From Tabrizicola_A aquatica (GTDB lineage: Bacteria; Pseudomonadota; Alphaproteobacteria; Rhodobacterales; Rhodobacteraceae): a stretch of 64,000 bases of DNA. The first letter of the stretch is position 1; each line of letters starts with the position of its first letter. The stretch lies in NCBI GenBank assembly GCA_965194375.1, contig CBDAEL010000007.1. One strand, given 5' to 3'. Position numbers and translations under genes: made by a program. The notes below the pieces were generated by a model that saw only the letters and a list, made by a program, of their open reading frames with translations, did not search any database and was not told where the DNA came from. Positions 27,479 to 36,250 of the stretch are shown here, piece after piece.

Positions 27479-29077
27479 TTATCCAATGGCAGCCGCACGA
27501 ATTTCTTCGTCGATGAACGGAACGTATTTCGCGAAGTTTGCTGCAAACATCCCGACCAAACGCCGCGCAGAAGCATCATAGGCGCTGGGGTCGGCCCAAG
27601 TCTGCCTTGGATCGAGCAGCTTGGGGTCTACCCCGTTGAGTGCCACGGGTACATCAAAACCAAAGAAGGGGTCTTTGCGGAAAGCGCCCCGAGTCAGCGA
27701 CCCATCCAGCGCGGCGGCCAGCAAGGCGCGCGTTGCCACGATTGGCATGCGTTTCCCCGTGCCGTAAGCGCCACCCGTCCAACCCGTATTCACCAGCCAG
27801 CAAGTGGCACCGTGTTTCGCAATCTGGCTTTGCAGCAGCTTGCCATAAACTTCGGGTCGCCGCGGGATAAAGGGTGCCCCAAAGCACGTCGAGAAGGTCG
27901 GCTCAGGTTCCGTCACGCCTCGCTCGGTGCCCGCAACCTTGGACGTAAAGCCAGACAGGAAGTGATAGGTCGCTTGGCTCGGCGTCAGCCGTGCAATCGG
28001 TGGCAGCACACCAAATGCATCACACGTCAACATGATGATGTTCTTGGGGTGCCCGCACAATCCGGTTTCCGACGCATTGGATATAAAGTCGAGCGGATAA
28101 GCGCAGCGCATATTTGCAGTGTACCGCGAATCTTCGAAGTCGAGCTCCCCGGTATCAGGGTCATGAACCATGTTCTCGATGACCGTCGAGAAGCGGGAAG
28201 TCGTGGCATAAATCTCGGGTTCAGCAACCGGAGAAAGACTTATGGTCTTGGCATAGCAGCCGCCTTCGAAGTTAAAGACGCCCCGATCTGACCAGCCATG
28301 CTCATCGTCCCCAATCAGAACGCGCGTCGGATCTTGCGACAAGGTCGTCTTGCCTGTTCCTGACAAACCAAAGAATACGGCTGCATCCAGCGGGTTACCC
28401 GGAGCATGGTTGGCCGAGCAATGCATGGGCATGATCCCGTGCTCGGGCAGAAGGTAGTTCATCAATGTGAACACTGCCTTCTTGTTCTCACCTGCGTACT
28501 CGGTTCCAGCGATAAGGATCATCTTGCGGTCAAAATTCATCGCAATCACTGTCTCGGTCCGGCAGCCGTGCCGAACAGGATCAGCAAAGAAAGTCGGGCA
28601 ATTCAGGATCGTCCAGTCGGGGGTAAAGGTACGCAGTTCCGCGCGCGCCGGTCGGCGCAAGAGATGCCGAATAAACAGCCCATGCCACGCCAATTCGGTG
28701 ACAATCCGAACGTCAAGCCGGTGCAAGGGATCCGCACCGGCATAGAGATCCTGAACTGTAAGCGTCCGCCCCGCCACATGCGCAATCATGTCACGATATA
28801 GAACGTCGAAAGCCTCGGGCGTCATGGGCGCGTTGTTGTCCCACCAGACGTTGTCTTCCGTTAATGGGGTCCTGACAATGTGCTTGTCCTTGGGCGAACG
28901 GCCGGTGAACTTGCCCGTGTTGACCAGAAGTACCCCGCCAATTCCGAGCTTACCTTCACTGGCAACGATAGCACGCGCGACGAGATCTGCCTCCGTTTCG
29001 TTGTAATGCGCCGTGCCGACACCAACGATTCCTTGCGCTTCAAGTGTCATGGACGGATTGACACGAATTTGGTCCAT
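27479..29077 (-). CDS. pckA: Phosphoenolpyruvate carboxykinase (ATP)
   Basis: 532 residues, normal for the ATP-dependent enzyme that converts oxaloacetate to phosphoenolpyruvate at the head of gluconeogenesis. The kinase-1a (P-loop) motif FFGLSGTGKTTLS, the metal-binding IGDDEHGWSD and the NFEGGCYAK segment are all present, as is the substrate arginine in RNFEGG-like order near GRSPKDKH. The stop lies 194 bases from the end of the LacI-type gene. Two palindromes spaced 20 bp apart lie about 100-130 bases upstream of the start. Products of the catabolic island that enter the TCA cycle would need this enzyme for sugar synthesis, but the gene is core rather than island. Confidence 0.97.
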   Translation of the reverse strand: MDQIRVNPSMTLEAQGIVGVGTAHYNETEADLVARAIVASEGKLGIGGVLLVNTGKFTGRSPKDKHIVRTPLTEDNVWWDNNAPMTPEAFDVLYRDMIAHVAGRTLTVQDLYAGADPLHRLDVRIVTELAWHGLFIRHLLRRPARAELRTFTPDWTILNCPTFFADPVRHGCRTETVIAMNFDRKMILIAGTEYAGENKKAVFTLMNYLLPEHGIMPMHCSANHAPGNPLDAAVFFGLSGTGKTTLSQDPTRVLIGDDEHGWSDRGVFNFEGGCYAKTISLSPVAEPEIYATTSRFSTVIENMVHDPDTGELDFEDSRYTANMRCAYPLDFISNASETGLCGHPKNIIMLTCDAFGVLPPIARLTPSQATYHFLSGFTSKVAGTERGVTEPEPTFSTCFGAPFIPRRPEVYGKLLQSQIAKHGATCWLVNTGWTGGAYGTGKRMPIVATRALLAAALDGSLTRGAFRKDPFFGFDVPVALNGVDPKLLDPRQTWADPSAYDASARRLVGMFAANFAKYVPFIDEEIRAAAIG

Positions 29078-29733
29078 ATTTGGCCTTCCTCACGATAGCA
29101 CAGGCCACCAAAACGTGACCTACCGAAGCAGATACCATGATGTCTGCAGGCATGAATAGAAGCAATTTTGTCTGTTAGCGCAATCACTTGCATGCTAGCG
29201 CAACCAAACTCCTCGCGCGGGTTGATCCGGAACAGCTAGGCGATCTGAACGATCCGAAATGGACACTCAACGGTTGAGTTCTGGCCTCTTGATACCATGA
29301 CAGCCATTAAGCAGTGAAGAGCCCTTCAATGTTAAGTCGCCCGGCTTGGCAGTCTTGGAGACAGATAGAGACACATCGCCGGCACGTCGTTCGCAGCTGG
29401 GTTCCCGCGCCATTCGGTGACCCCCAGTGTAACACAAAAGCCACCCATTGCGCGAGTTGACCGAGCACTTGGGGTCAGCGCCAGGTCGATCTAGACATGG
29501 AAGAAGCTGTTATCGCAGCCCGTGAAGGTCGTCGAAAAGACGATACTCTAGATCACCTTCGGACAGCCACAACAACCAACACTGCAGGGCGCTTAGTGGA
29601 AGACGGGCTATTTTGAGCCATTGAGGCGGCCATCTGCCACCGCCCTAACATTCTTGTGCACGAATCTTAGAATTGGCAAGCGGTGGAGTGCAATTCTTGA
29701 CCCATTTCGCTGCCCCCGCAGCGTCCACTCGGC
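29078..29733. other. 656-base intergenic region upstream of pckA and of the second LacI-type gene
   Basis: No gene could be supported. The part near pckA carries two LacI-type sites (listed separately). The rest, about 29210-29730, has only short frames without ribosome sites and no hairpin of note. In many alphaproteobacteria the chvI/chvG two-component genes lie here, divergent from pckA; they are absent. Confidence 0.5.
29173..29206. promoter_or_regulatory. Two LacI-type palindromes in front of pckA
   Basis: TGTTAGCGCAATCA (29173-29186) and TGCTAGCGCAACCA (29193-29206) are both imperfect versions of the palindrome TGTTAGCGCTAACA, and start exactly 20 bp apart, so they face the same side of the helix. 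They lie 96-129 bases before the pckA start. Similar sites are reported for LacI-type carbon regulators of the CceR/AkgR kind in Rhodobacter; I recall this but cannot check the published motif here. Confidence 0.5.
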
Positions 29734-29776
29734 ATGCCCAAGAACCACCGCAGATTCCGCCCTTGGACATGTTCGG

Positions 29777-29790
29777 TTTTGGCGCTAACA
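29777..29790. promoter_or_regulatory. LacI-type palindrome just before the second LacI gene
   Basis: TTTTGGCGCTAACA matches twelve of fourteen positions of TGTTAGCGCTAACA, the same pattern as the two sites before pckA. It lies 30 bases before the TTG start proposed for the regulator, as expected of an autoregulatory site, and argues against translation starting at the earlier ATG (29734). Confidence 0.5.
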
Positions 29791-29820
29791 AGAGGAAAGA
29801 CGCATCTCGGGGCCGCCAAG

Positions 29821-30852
29821 TTGACCAACCCTTCCGCCTTTGATCCCCGTCGCGCCCTGACGCTGCGCGATGTCTCGGAAGCTTCTGGCGTCAGCGAAAT
29901 GACCGTCAGCCGGGTCTTGCGAAACCGGGGCGACGTGTCCGAGGCAACCCGCGAAAAGGTGCTGCAAGCCGCCCGCGCCCTTGGCTATGTGCCCAATAAG
30001 ATTGCCGGGGCCTTAGCCAGCCAACGCGTCAATCTGGTGGGGGTGGTGATCCCATCCCTGTCGAACATGGTGTTCCCCGAGGTGATGACCGGCATTTCCG
30101 AAGTGCTGGAGGATACCGGCCTGCAACCCGTGGTCGGTGTCACAAATTATTCCCCCGACCGCGAAGAGTCAGTGATCTACGAAATGCTGTCATGGCGGCC
30201 GACGGGGCTGATCGTCGCCGGGCTGGAACATTCCGAAGCCGCGCGCGCGATGATGGCGCAGGCCGGTGTGCCGATTGTCGAGATCATGGACATCGACGGC
30301 ACCCCGATTGACAGCGCGGTGGGCATCTCCCACCGCCGTGCTGGGCGGCAGATGGCCGAGGCGATCGTGGCCGCAGGGTATCGGCGCATTGCCTTCCTTG
30401 GCACCCAGATGACCAATGACTTTCGGGCGAAGAAACGGCTTGAGGGCTTTGAAGAGGCCCTCGCCAAAGCCGGGCTCGCGCTTGCGGATCGCGAGTTCTA
30501 TTCGGGCGGCTCGGCCCTATTGAAGGGTCGCGAGATGACCCATTCGGTGCTGACCCGCAGCCCAGACATTGATTTTCTGTATTACTCCAACGACATGATC
30601 GGCGCAGGTGGGCTCCTTTACTGTCTTGAAAAAGGGCTCGACGTACCGGGCAAGATGGGTCTCGCGGGCTTTAACGGCGTCGAACTCTTGGACGGGTTGC
30701 CGCGGAAACTGGCCACCATGGATGCCTGCCGTCTGGAAATCGGGCGCCACGCCGCCGAAATCATCGCGGGCAAGTCGCATCAGGGAGTCGTGGGCGGCGA
30801 AGTTATTGAGCTTTTCCCCGTGCTGCAGCCGGGCGACACCATCCGCAACTGA
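29821..30852 (+). CDS. LacI-family transcriptional regulator (candidate CceR/AkgR-type central-carbon regulator)
   Basis: About 343 residues from a TTG at 29821 (GGGG eight bases upstream). An in-frame ATG at 29734 would add 29 residues of low-complexity basic sequence and would place an operator inside the coding region, so I prefer the later start. The DNA-binding head reads LRDVSEASGVSEMTVSRVL with hinge NKIAGALASQ; the effector domain has VVIPSLSNMVFPEV and GFNGVELL. It resembles the gluconate-repressor branch of LacI proteins. The matching palindromes before pckA and before this gene suggest control of gluconeogenesis and of itself. The CceR identity is an inference. Confidence 0.8.
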   Translation: MTNPSAFDPRRALTLRDVSEASGVSEMTVSRVLRNRGDVSEATREKVLQAARALGYVPNKIAGALASQRVNLVGVVIPSLSNMVFPEVMTGISEVLEDTGLQPVVGVTNYSPDREESVIYEMLSWRPTGLIVAGLEHSEAARAMMAQAGVPIVEIMDIDGTPIDSAVGISHRRAGRQMAEAIVAAGYRRIAFLGTQMTNDFRAKKRLEGFEEALAKAGLALADREFYSGGSALLKGREMTHSVLTRSPDIDFLYYSNDMIGAGGLLYCLEKGLDVPGKMGLAGFNGVELLDGLPRKLATMDACRLEIGRHAAEIIAGKSHQGVVGGEVIELFPVLQPGDTIRN

Positions 30853-30900
30853 TCCATCCTCCCCCGCGCCGCGTATCTCTTGCAGTTGCAGGAGGTATTC

Positions 30901-31437
30901 ATGCGCGCCGCCATTTTCGCCCTTTTCCTTGCCGTCCCAACCGCGGCTTTCTCCGCGACTGTTGCTGTCGCCGACACGCCAAGTTTCCAGTTCCCCTCAA
31001 TTGACGGCGGCAGCTATGCCACCGCCGATTGGCGCGGCAAGCCGGTTTTGGTGGTCAACACCGCCTCGCTCTGCGGCTTTGCAGGCCAGTATGAAAATCT
31101 GCAAACCCTGTCAGACCGCTATGAGGGCCGCGCCGTGGTGCTTGCCGTGCCCTCGGACGATTTCGCGCAGGAATTGGCCAGCGAGGCTGAGGTCAAAGAG
31201 TTCTGCGAGGTCAACTTTGACCTTAACCTACCGATGACAACCATTCAGAATGTCGCCCAAGGCGAGGTGCACCCGTTTTATGCTTGGGCGCGTGATGTGC
31301 ATGGCTTCACCCCGGGCTGGAACTTTAACAAGGTGCTGATCGGCCCCGAGGGCGAGTTTGTCAAAGCTTGGGGCTCGACAACCAAACCCGACGACCGCAC
31401 GATCACCAGTGCGATTGACAGCTTGCTCACGCAATAG
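30901..31437 (+). CDS. Periplasmic glutathione peroxidase-like protein
   Basis: 178 residues from an ATG with an AGGAGG site six bases upstream. Residues 1-19 are a signal peptide (AIFALFLAVPTAAFS). The thioredoxin-fold peroxidase domain has the peroxidatic cysteine at C58 (NTASLCGF) and the WNFNKVLIG motif with the Trp and Asn of the active site. The segment that normally reads SNQFGGQE is SDDFAQE, so the usual catalytic Gln is replaced by Asp. It probably reduces peroxides in the periplasm, using thioredoxin-like partners rather than glutathione. It follows the LacI-type gene by 48 bases. Confidence 0.8.
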   Translation: MRAAIFALFLAVPTAAFSATVAVADTPSFQFPSIDGGSYATADWRGKPVLVVNTASLCGFAGQYENLQTLSDRYEGRAVVLAVPSDDFAQELASEAEVKEFCEVNFDLNLPMTTIQNVAQGEVHPFYAWARDVHGFTPGWNFNKVLIGPEGEFVKAWGSTTKPDDRTITSAIDSLLTQ

Positions 31438-31591
31438 GGGGCAGCCACAACGCCTCGGAGGTGACCCAAGGCACCCAACCCTCGCCATGCCGGAAGCGAT
31501 TAATCCTCGGGCACGCCGTTCAGGCTGATCTCGCCTTTCACTCGCCATGGCCCGGGGGTATCTTGTATCTTGCAAAGGATGGGGACAAAGC

Positions 31592-32620
31592 ATGGCGGCT
31601 GTAGAACTGGGCCTAGATACATTCGGGGACGTCAGCCTTGGCCCAAACGGGCAGCTGAAACCCATGGATCAGGTCTTGCGTGACGTGGTCGATGAGGCGG
31701 TTCTGGCCGACGAGCTGGGCATCCATTTCATCGGCCTTGGTGAACATCACCGGTCAGACTTTGCCATCGCCGCACCCGAAATCCTGCTGGCCGCCATTGC
31801 AGCCCGCACCACCAAGATCAAGCTTGGCACCGCAGTCACGGTCTTGTCCTCAGACGATCCAATCCGCGTCTTTCAACGGTTTTCCACCCTGAACGCACTG
31901 TCCAATGGTCGGGCCGAGCCGATTTTGGGCCGTGGCAGCTTTACCGAAAGCTACCCGCTCTTCGGCTATGATCTGCAGGATTACGAGCTTCTCTTCGAAG
32001 AAAAACTCGACCTCTTTGCCACGCTTGCGAAACAGAACCCGGTCTCATGGCAAGGGCAGCACCGAAGCCCGCTGGCCAATCAAGCGGTCTACCCGCCACT
32101 TGGCCAACCCATGACCGTCTGGGTCGGCGTTGGAGGCAGCCCGGAATCTGTTGTGCGCGTTGTGCGGCAAGATTTGCAGCTGATGCTGGCCATCATCGGC
32201 CGCGACCCCCGCCGCTTTGCGCCCTATGTCGATCTCTATCAACGGGCCTGCGCGCAGCTGGGCCGTCCGGTTCGCCCAATCGGCATCCACTCGCCAGGCT
32301 TTGTCGCCGCCACCGATGAAGAGGCGCGCGAGGTGCTTTGGCCGCATTACGCCGAAATGTTCGGCCGTATCGGCCGCGAGCGCGGGTGGCCCCCGACCAC
32401 CAAAGACCGCTACCTTGACGAAATCGCGCATGGATCGCTTTACGTCGGCAGCCCCGAAACCGTGGCCCGCAAGATCGCGTCTGCCGTGCGCGCCTTGGGC
32501 GTGCAGCGATTTGACATGAAATACTCCACCGGCCCGGTGCCGCATGGGCAATTGCTGGACTGCATCCGGCTTTACGGCGAGAAGGTCATTCCCATGGTTC
32601 AGGATATGCTGGCGCAATGA
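31592..32620 (+). CDS. LLM-class flavin-dependent oxidoreductase (bacterial luciferase-like)
   Basis: 342 residues from the ATG at 31592; earlier in-frame codons lack a ribosome site. The TIM-barrel luciferase-like fold is marked by LGLDTFGD at the start, GLGEHHRSDFAIAAPE with the typical EHH motif, GTAVTVLSSDDP and the later RGSFTES and VGSPETVARKI segments. Such proteins bind FMN or F420 and oxidise varied substrates; this YhbW-like group has no defined reaction. Its stop overlaps the thioesterase start as ATGA, so the two are co-translated. Confidence 0.85.
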   Translation: MAAVELGLDTFGDVSLGPNGQLKPMDQVLRDVVDEAVLADELGIHFIGLGEHHRSDFAIAAPEILLAAIAARTTKIKLGTAVTVLSSDDPIRVFQRFSTLNALSNGRAEPILGRGSFTESYPLFGYDLQDYELLFEEKLDLFATLAKQNPVSWQGQHRSPLANQAVYPPLGQPMTVWVGVGGSPESVVRVVRQDLQLMLAIIGRDPRRFAPYVDLYQRACAQLGRPVRPIGIHSPGFVAATDEEAREVLWPHYAEMFGRIGRERGWPPTTKDRYLDEIAHGSLYVGSPETVARKIASAVRALGVQRFDMKYSTGPVPHGQLLDCIRLYGEKVIPMVQDMLAQ

Positions 32621-33027
32621 CCGAAAAGATCACCCCAGCGATGCAGGCCTTTTGGGCCAATGACCCTGCCCCGATTGAGATGGGTATTGATCTGATCGAA
32701 GCGCGCGACAACCGCGCCGAGCTGCGCCTGCAGCTTGAGCCGCGCCATTTGAACGGCCACCGCAGCACTCACGGCGGCGTGGTGCATCTTTTGGCCGATT
32801 GCGCCGCCGGTTTTGCCGCCAATTCCACGGGTGAGCAGGCGGTGACGCAGACCAACACCATCACCTTCCTGACCCCAAGCCATGCTGGGGAAACCCTGAC
32901 CGCCATCGGCACCTTTGTGGCCCGCAGCGGCCGTTCCTCGTTGTACGATGTGGTAGTGACCGCCGAGGACGGGCGTCAGGTTGCCGTGATGCGTGCCCAA
33001 ATGCGCCACATCGCCCCAAAGGCCTGA
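32617..33027 (+). CDS. PaaI-family hotdog thioesterase
   Basis: 136 residues with one hotdog domain. The motif NGHRSTHGGVVHLLADCAAG contains the HGG turn and the Asp that activates water in the PaaI group, and TNTITFLTPSHAGETL is the second conserved block. It probably hydrolyses an acyl- or aryl-CoA thioester. It is translationally coupled to the flavin-dependent oxidoreductase, hinting at a shared pathway, but its substrate is unknown. Confidence 0.85.
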   Translation: MTEKITPAMQAFWANDPAPIEMGIDLIEARDNRAELRLQLEPRHLNGHRSTHGGVVHLLADCAAGFAANSTGEQAVTQTNTITFLTPSHAGETLTAIGTFVARSGRSSLYDVVVTAEDGRQVAVMRAQMRHIAPKA

Positions 33028-33052
33028 ACCGCCGCGCGAAAAGCCAACCCGC

Positions 33053-33496
33053 TTAGCCTTCGCCTTCCAGCTTGACGCGCATTTCGCGTAAAATGGGCAG
33101 AACCGCACGAACTTTGTCGGGGCCAAGGCTTTGAACCACATCGGCAATCATCGGGATCACCGCCGCCACGGCGGCATCGCGCGCCGCCCGCCCTGCGGGC
33201 GAGATCGCGACGAACTTCTGCCGAGCATCATCCCAATCGGGGCGAATATGCACATGACCCGCCCATTCCAGCTTGGTCAATGTATTGGTCATCGCCCCGC
33301 GCGTCACGTGAAAGGCACGCGCCAACTGAGCCGGAGTGCGCTCTTCGTTCAGCCGGGCAAGATGGTTCAGCACCGAAAAATGCGACAGCTCCATCCCTTT
33401 GGGCAACGCCTTGGAGACACGGTTCCGCGCAAGCTGGTCGGCCATGAACAGCTCGCCAAACAAGGAGACAGCCAGATCATCCGTGCGATCGGTCAT
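33053..33496 (-). CDS. MarR-family transcriptional regulator
   Basis: 147 residues with the winged helix-turn-helix of MarR proteins: LSHFSVLNHLARLNEERTPA, AFHVTRGAMTNTLTKLEWAG for the recognition helix, and the wing HIRPDWDDARQKFVAIS. Its start overlaps the stop of the nitrilase-family gene as ATGA, so both are made from one transcript. Target and ligand are unknown; it converges with the thioesterase gene. Confidence 0.88.
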   Translation of the reverse strand: MTDRTDDLAVSLFGELFMADQLARNRVSKALPKGMELSHFSVLNHLARLNEERTPAQLARAFHVTRGAMTNTLTKLEWAGHVHIRPDWDDARQKFVAISPAGRAARDAAVAAVIPMIADVVQSLGPDKVRAVLPILREMRVKLEGEG

Positions 33497-34323
33497 GGCC
33501 CGGTGAACTCCCGGTCATGGGACAGGCTTGGCACGCGGGCGCGCGCCGTGGCCACCTGCGACAGATCAAGATCGACCAGCGTGACGCCCGGATCGGTGCC
33601 CGCATCCGCGAGAACCTCGCCCCAAGGGGCGATGGCCAGCGAATGGCCGTAGGTGCGCCGCCCCTTGCCAGCGGTTTCGACGTGAAAGCCGGTTTGCGCG
33701 GGCGCCAGCACAAAACATCCCGTTTCAATCGCCCGGGCGCGCAAGAGAACCTCCCAATGCGCTGCGCCGGTGATGTGGTTAAAGGCCGCAGGCACCGTCA
33801 AAATTTGCGCCCCGGCCTTTGCCAAATGGCGAAACAGATGCGCAAAGCGCAGGTCATAGCACACCGTCATGCCAATCTTGGCGAAGCCCGCATCGGCCAG
33901 AACCGCCGCCGTGCCGGGGCGATAGCCTGCGGATTCCCGGTAAATCTCGGCCTCGGACACATTCACATCGAACATGTGAATCTTGTCATAGCGCGCGACA
34001 ATCTCTCCGCCCGGACCAATCAGGAACGACCGATTGGCAAAACGGCCATCGGCATCATGGGTCAACACGCCCAGCGAACCGATCAACAGCCAAACCCCGG
34101 CCCGCGCCGCCTCATCGCGCAAGGCGGCAAGCGTGGGATCATCCGCCTCATGGCGCAGCACGCTGCGCTGATGGGCGCGGTTGCCTGACAGGGCATTTGT
34201 GCATTCCGGGGTCAGCACAAAGCCCGCCCCGCCCGCGACCGCACGGCGCACCAAATCGACCGTTACCGGCAGGTTCACCGCCGGGTCATCGCCCACATTC
34301 AGCTGCACCAGCCCCGCGCGCAT
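33493..34323 (-). CDS. Carbon-nitrogen hydrolase, deaminated-glutathione-amidase (Nit1) type
   Basis: 276 residues of the nitrilase superfamily. The Glu-Lys-Cys triad is visible: LTPECTN, YDKIHMFDV and GMTVCYDLRF. The segment VNVSEAEIYRES after the lysine and the length match the Nit1/YafV-like amidases that repair deaminated glutathione. It sits four bases from grxC, which fits a glutathione-related role. Other omega-amidase substrates are possible. Confidence 0.87.
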   Translation of the reverse strand: MRAGLVQLNVGDDPAVNLPVTVDLVRRAVAGGAGFVLTPECTNALSGNRAHQRSVLRHEADDPTLAALRDEAARAGVWLLIGSLGVLTHDADGRFANRSFLIGPGGEIVARYDKIHMFDVNVSEAEIYRESAGYRPGTAAVLADAGFAKIGMTVCYDLRFAHLFRHLAKAGAQILTVPAAFNHITGAAHWEVLLRARAIETGCFVLAPAQTGFHVETAGKGRRTYGHSLAIAPWGEVLADAGTDPGVTLVDLDLSQVATARARVPSLSHDREFTGP

Positions 34324-34326
34324 GGC

Positions 34327-34581
34327 TTAGGCCAGCATCGGATCAAGCTTGCCCGCGTGATCCAGCGCATGCAGATCATCGCAGCCGCCCACATGGTTCC
34401 CGCCGATGAAAATCTGCGGCACCGAGGTGCGCCCCCCTGCGCGCTGCGTCATGGCAGCCCGCAATTGTGGCTGGCCACCCACGTCGATTTCTTTGAAATC
34501 GACGCCCTTTTTCACCAACAGCCGCTTGGCCGCAATGCAATAGGGGCAGGTCTGGGTGGTGTAGATCTCAACCGGTTTCAT
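34327..34581 (-). CDS. grxC: Glutaredoxin 3
   Basis: 84 residues, the normal size. The redox motif CPYC is at C12-C15 (TTQTCPYCIAAKRLL), with the cis-proline loop TSVPQIFIGG and the glutathione-binding GGCDDL following. It reduces disulfides and glutathione mixed disulfides in the cytoplasm, using glutathione. An AAGGA site precedes the ATG, and the nitrilase-family gene follows by three bases. Confidence 0.95.
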   Translation of the reverse strand: MKPVEIYTTQTCPYCIAAKRLLVKKGVDFKEIDVGGQPQLRAAMTQRAGGRTSVPQIFIGGNHVGGCDDLHALDHAGKLDPMLA

Positions 34582-34627
34582 GGCGTGGTCCTTAAGGCAA
34601 CCTAAGCGTTGGCGCGACTATAAGGAT

Positions 34628-35344
34628 TTAGGCATCCTTCGCAACGCGCGCCATGGTCAGAACCGACACCGCCCGTGCACCCCCCGCCACACAGGCCTCG
34701 GCCGCAGCGGCCAAGGTCGCGCCCGAGGTCATGACATCATCAACCAACAGCACATGCCGCCCCTCGGCCCGCGTGCCTTGGCGCGGATGCAGCGCGATGA
34801 CGCCCTGCATATTGGCAAACCGCGCGTCGCGGCCCCTGCCTTCTTGGCTGGGTGTGGACCGGTTCCGCGTCAAAAGATCCGGGCAATGCTCCAACGCGGC
34901 CGCCCGGGCGATGGCCTGCGACAAGAGGACCGACTGGTTGTAACGCCGCCGGAACAGCCGCATCCAATGCAAAGGCACCGGAGCCACCAACATGCCGGGC
35001 TCCAAAATGGGCTCTGCCACGCGAAGCATCCATTGCGCGGCCGGTCGCGCCAGATCCAGCCGGTCGCCGTGTTTCAGCGCCAGCACCATTGCCCGGGCGT
35101 TGTCTTGATACAAAAGCGCCGATCGCCCGCGTGACCAAGGCCGGGCAATGGTCAGGCAGTCATCGCAATGCTCGGGCTTTCTCGTCTCCTCGCCCGGCAT
35201 CGGCACGCCACATTGGTCGCAGACCAGCCCGCTGATGAAGGGAGTTTCCCGCCAACAACTGCCACAGAGGCCGAAATCCGTGGTCACCATGGCACCACAG
35301 GTCAGGCATTGCGGCGGGTAAAGCAGGTGAAGTGCAGCGGCCAT
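34628..35344 (-). CDS. ComF-family phosphoribosyltransferase-like protein
   Basis: 238 residues from an ATG at 35344 with an AAGGGG site. The N-terminal zinc module has two cysteine pairs (CLTCGAM and CGSCW) and a further CDQCG/CDDC set. The C-terminal phosphoribosyltransferase fold has the PRPP loop HVLLVDDVMTSGATL. ComF proteins are linked to DNA uptake and recombination; the chemical role is not known. It is divergent from the methyltransferase gene with only 45 bases between the starts. Confidence 0.9.
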   Translation of the reverse strand: MAAALHLLYPPQCLTCGAMVTTDFGLCGSCWRETPFISGLVCDQCGVPMPGEETRKPEHCDDCLTIARPWSRGRSALLYQDNARAMVLALKHGDRLDLARPAAQWMLRVAEPILEPGMLVAPVPLHWMRLFRRRYNQSVLLSQAIARAAALEHCPDLLTRNRSTPSQEGRGRDARFANMQGVIALHPRQGTRAEGRHVLLVDDVMTSGATLAAAAEACVAGGARAVSVLTMARVAKDA

Positions 35345-35389
35345 CACACCCCTTTGCATTTGCCCCCGCGCCCCCTATCTTGCCCCGCC

Positions 35390-36202
35390 ATGAACACGTC
35401 CCCCCCTCTTTTGACAGATCGCACGGCTTTGGCCCTGCACCGCGCCCGAGCCTCGGCCTTATTTCTGCACGAAGAGGTCGTGGCCGAAGTTCAGGAAAGA
35501 CTGGAGGAGGTTAACAGAACCTTTACGGCCCCAGTGGTGGTGACAGGTTTTCCCAGCCTTTGGTCGAATTTCCCGACAATCGCCGATGATGACACGCTTG
35601 CGCTGCAACCCGCAGCCCATGATCTGGTGATCCACGCCCTTGCATTGCATTGGGCCAATGATCCGGTTGGTCAGTTGGTGCAATGTCGCCGTGCCCTACA
35701 ACCTGACGGGCTATTTCTGGGGCTGATGTTCGGCGGACAGACCTTGCACGAATTGCGCGCCTGTCTTGCCGAGGCCGAGGCGGAACTGACCGGCGGCTTG
35801 TCGCCCCGCGTTCTGCCGATGGGCGAAATCCGCGATCTGGGCGGGCTTTTGGGCCGGGCTGGCTTTGGCTTGCCTGTGGCCGACAGCTTTACCAAGACCG
35901 TGCTTTACACCGATGCCCTGCACCTGATGCGCGACTTGCGCGCGATGGGGGAAGGCAATGCCCTTGCCGCCCGCCTGCGCCGCCCAACCCGCAGGTCAGT
36001 GCTGCTGCGGGCGGCTGAGATCTATCACCACCGCTTCGCCACCCCCAATGGCCGCATCCCCGCCACCTTTGAGATTATCTGCCTGACAGGATGGGCCCCA
36101 CATGACAGCCAGCAAAAGCCGCTCCGCCCCGGATCGGCGGCCGCACGGCTTGCAGATGCGCTGAATGCCGCAGAGACCCCGCTTTCCGACCAAAAAGGTT
36201 GA
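35390..36202 (+). CDS. SAM-dependent methyltransferase-fold protein (BioC/NDUFAF5-like)
   Basis: 270 residues from the ATG at 35390; the long frame reaching back to 35168 is antisense to comF. The class I fold lacks a perfect glycine-rich loop but keeps HDLVIHALALHWANDPVGQL and RALQPDGLFLGLMFGG, the pattern of BioC-like proteins and of NDUFAF5, which hydroxylates an arginine in complex I. It lies next to comF and grxC, an arrangement common in Rhodobacteraceae by my recollection. The function could be complex I assembly; this is an inference. Confidence 0.8.
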   Translation: MNTSPPLLTDRTALALHRARASALFLHEEVVAEVQERLEEVNRTFTAPVVVTGFPSLWSNFPTIADDDTLALQPAAHDLVIHALALHWANDPVGQLVQCRRALQPDGLFLGLMFGGQTLHELRACLAEAEAELTGGLSPRVLPMGEIRDLGGLLGRAGFGLPVADSFTKTVLYTDALHLMRDLRAMGEGNALAARLRRPTRRSVLLRAAEIYHHRFATPNGRIPATFEIICLTGWAPHDSQQKPLRPGSAAARLADALNAAETPLSDQKG

Positions 36203-36250
36203 CCGCGCCGCAGGGCGGGTTATCTCGGGGCTAACAACACGAGGACGAAT

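Noticed and set aside
27267..27490. A minus-strand open frame of about 70 codons between the LacI-type gene and pckA
   Set aside because: It has no ATG or plausible ribosome site, overlaps the end of the LacI-type gene, and shows no known motif; it could be a gene remnant but cannot be supported.
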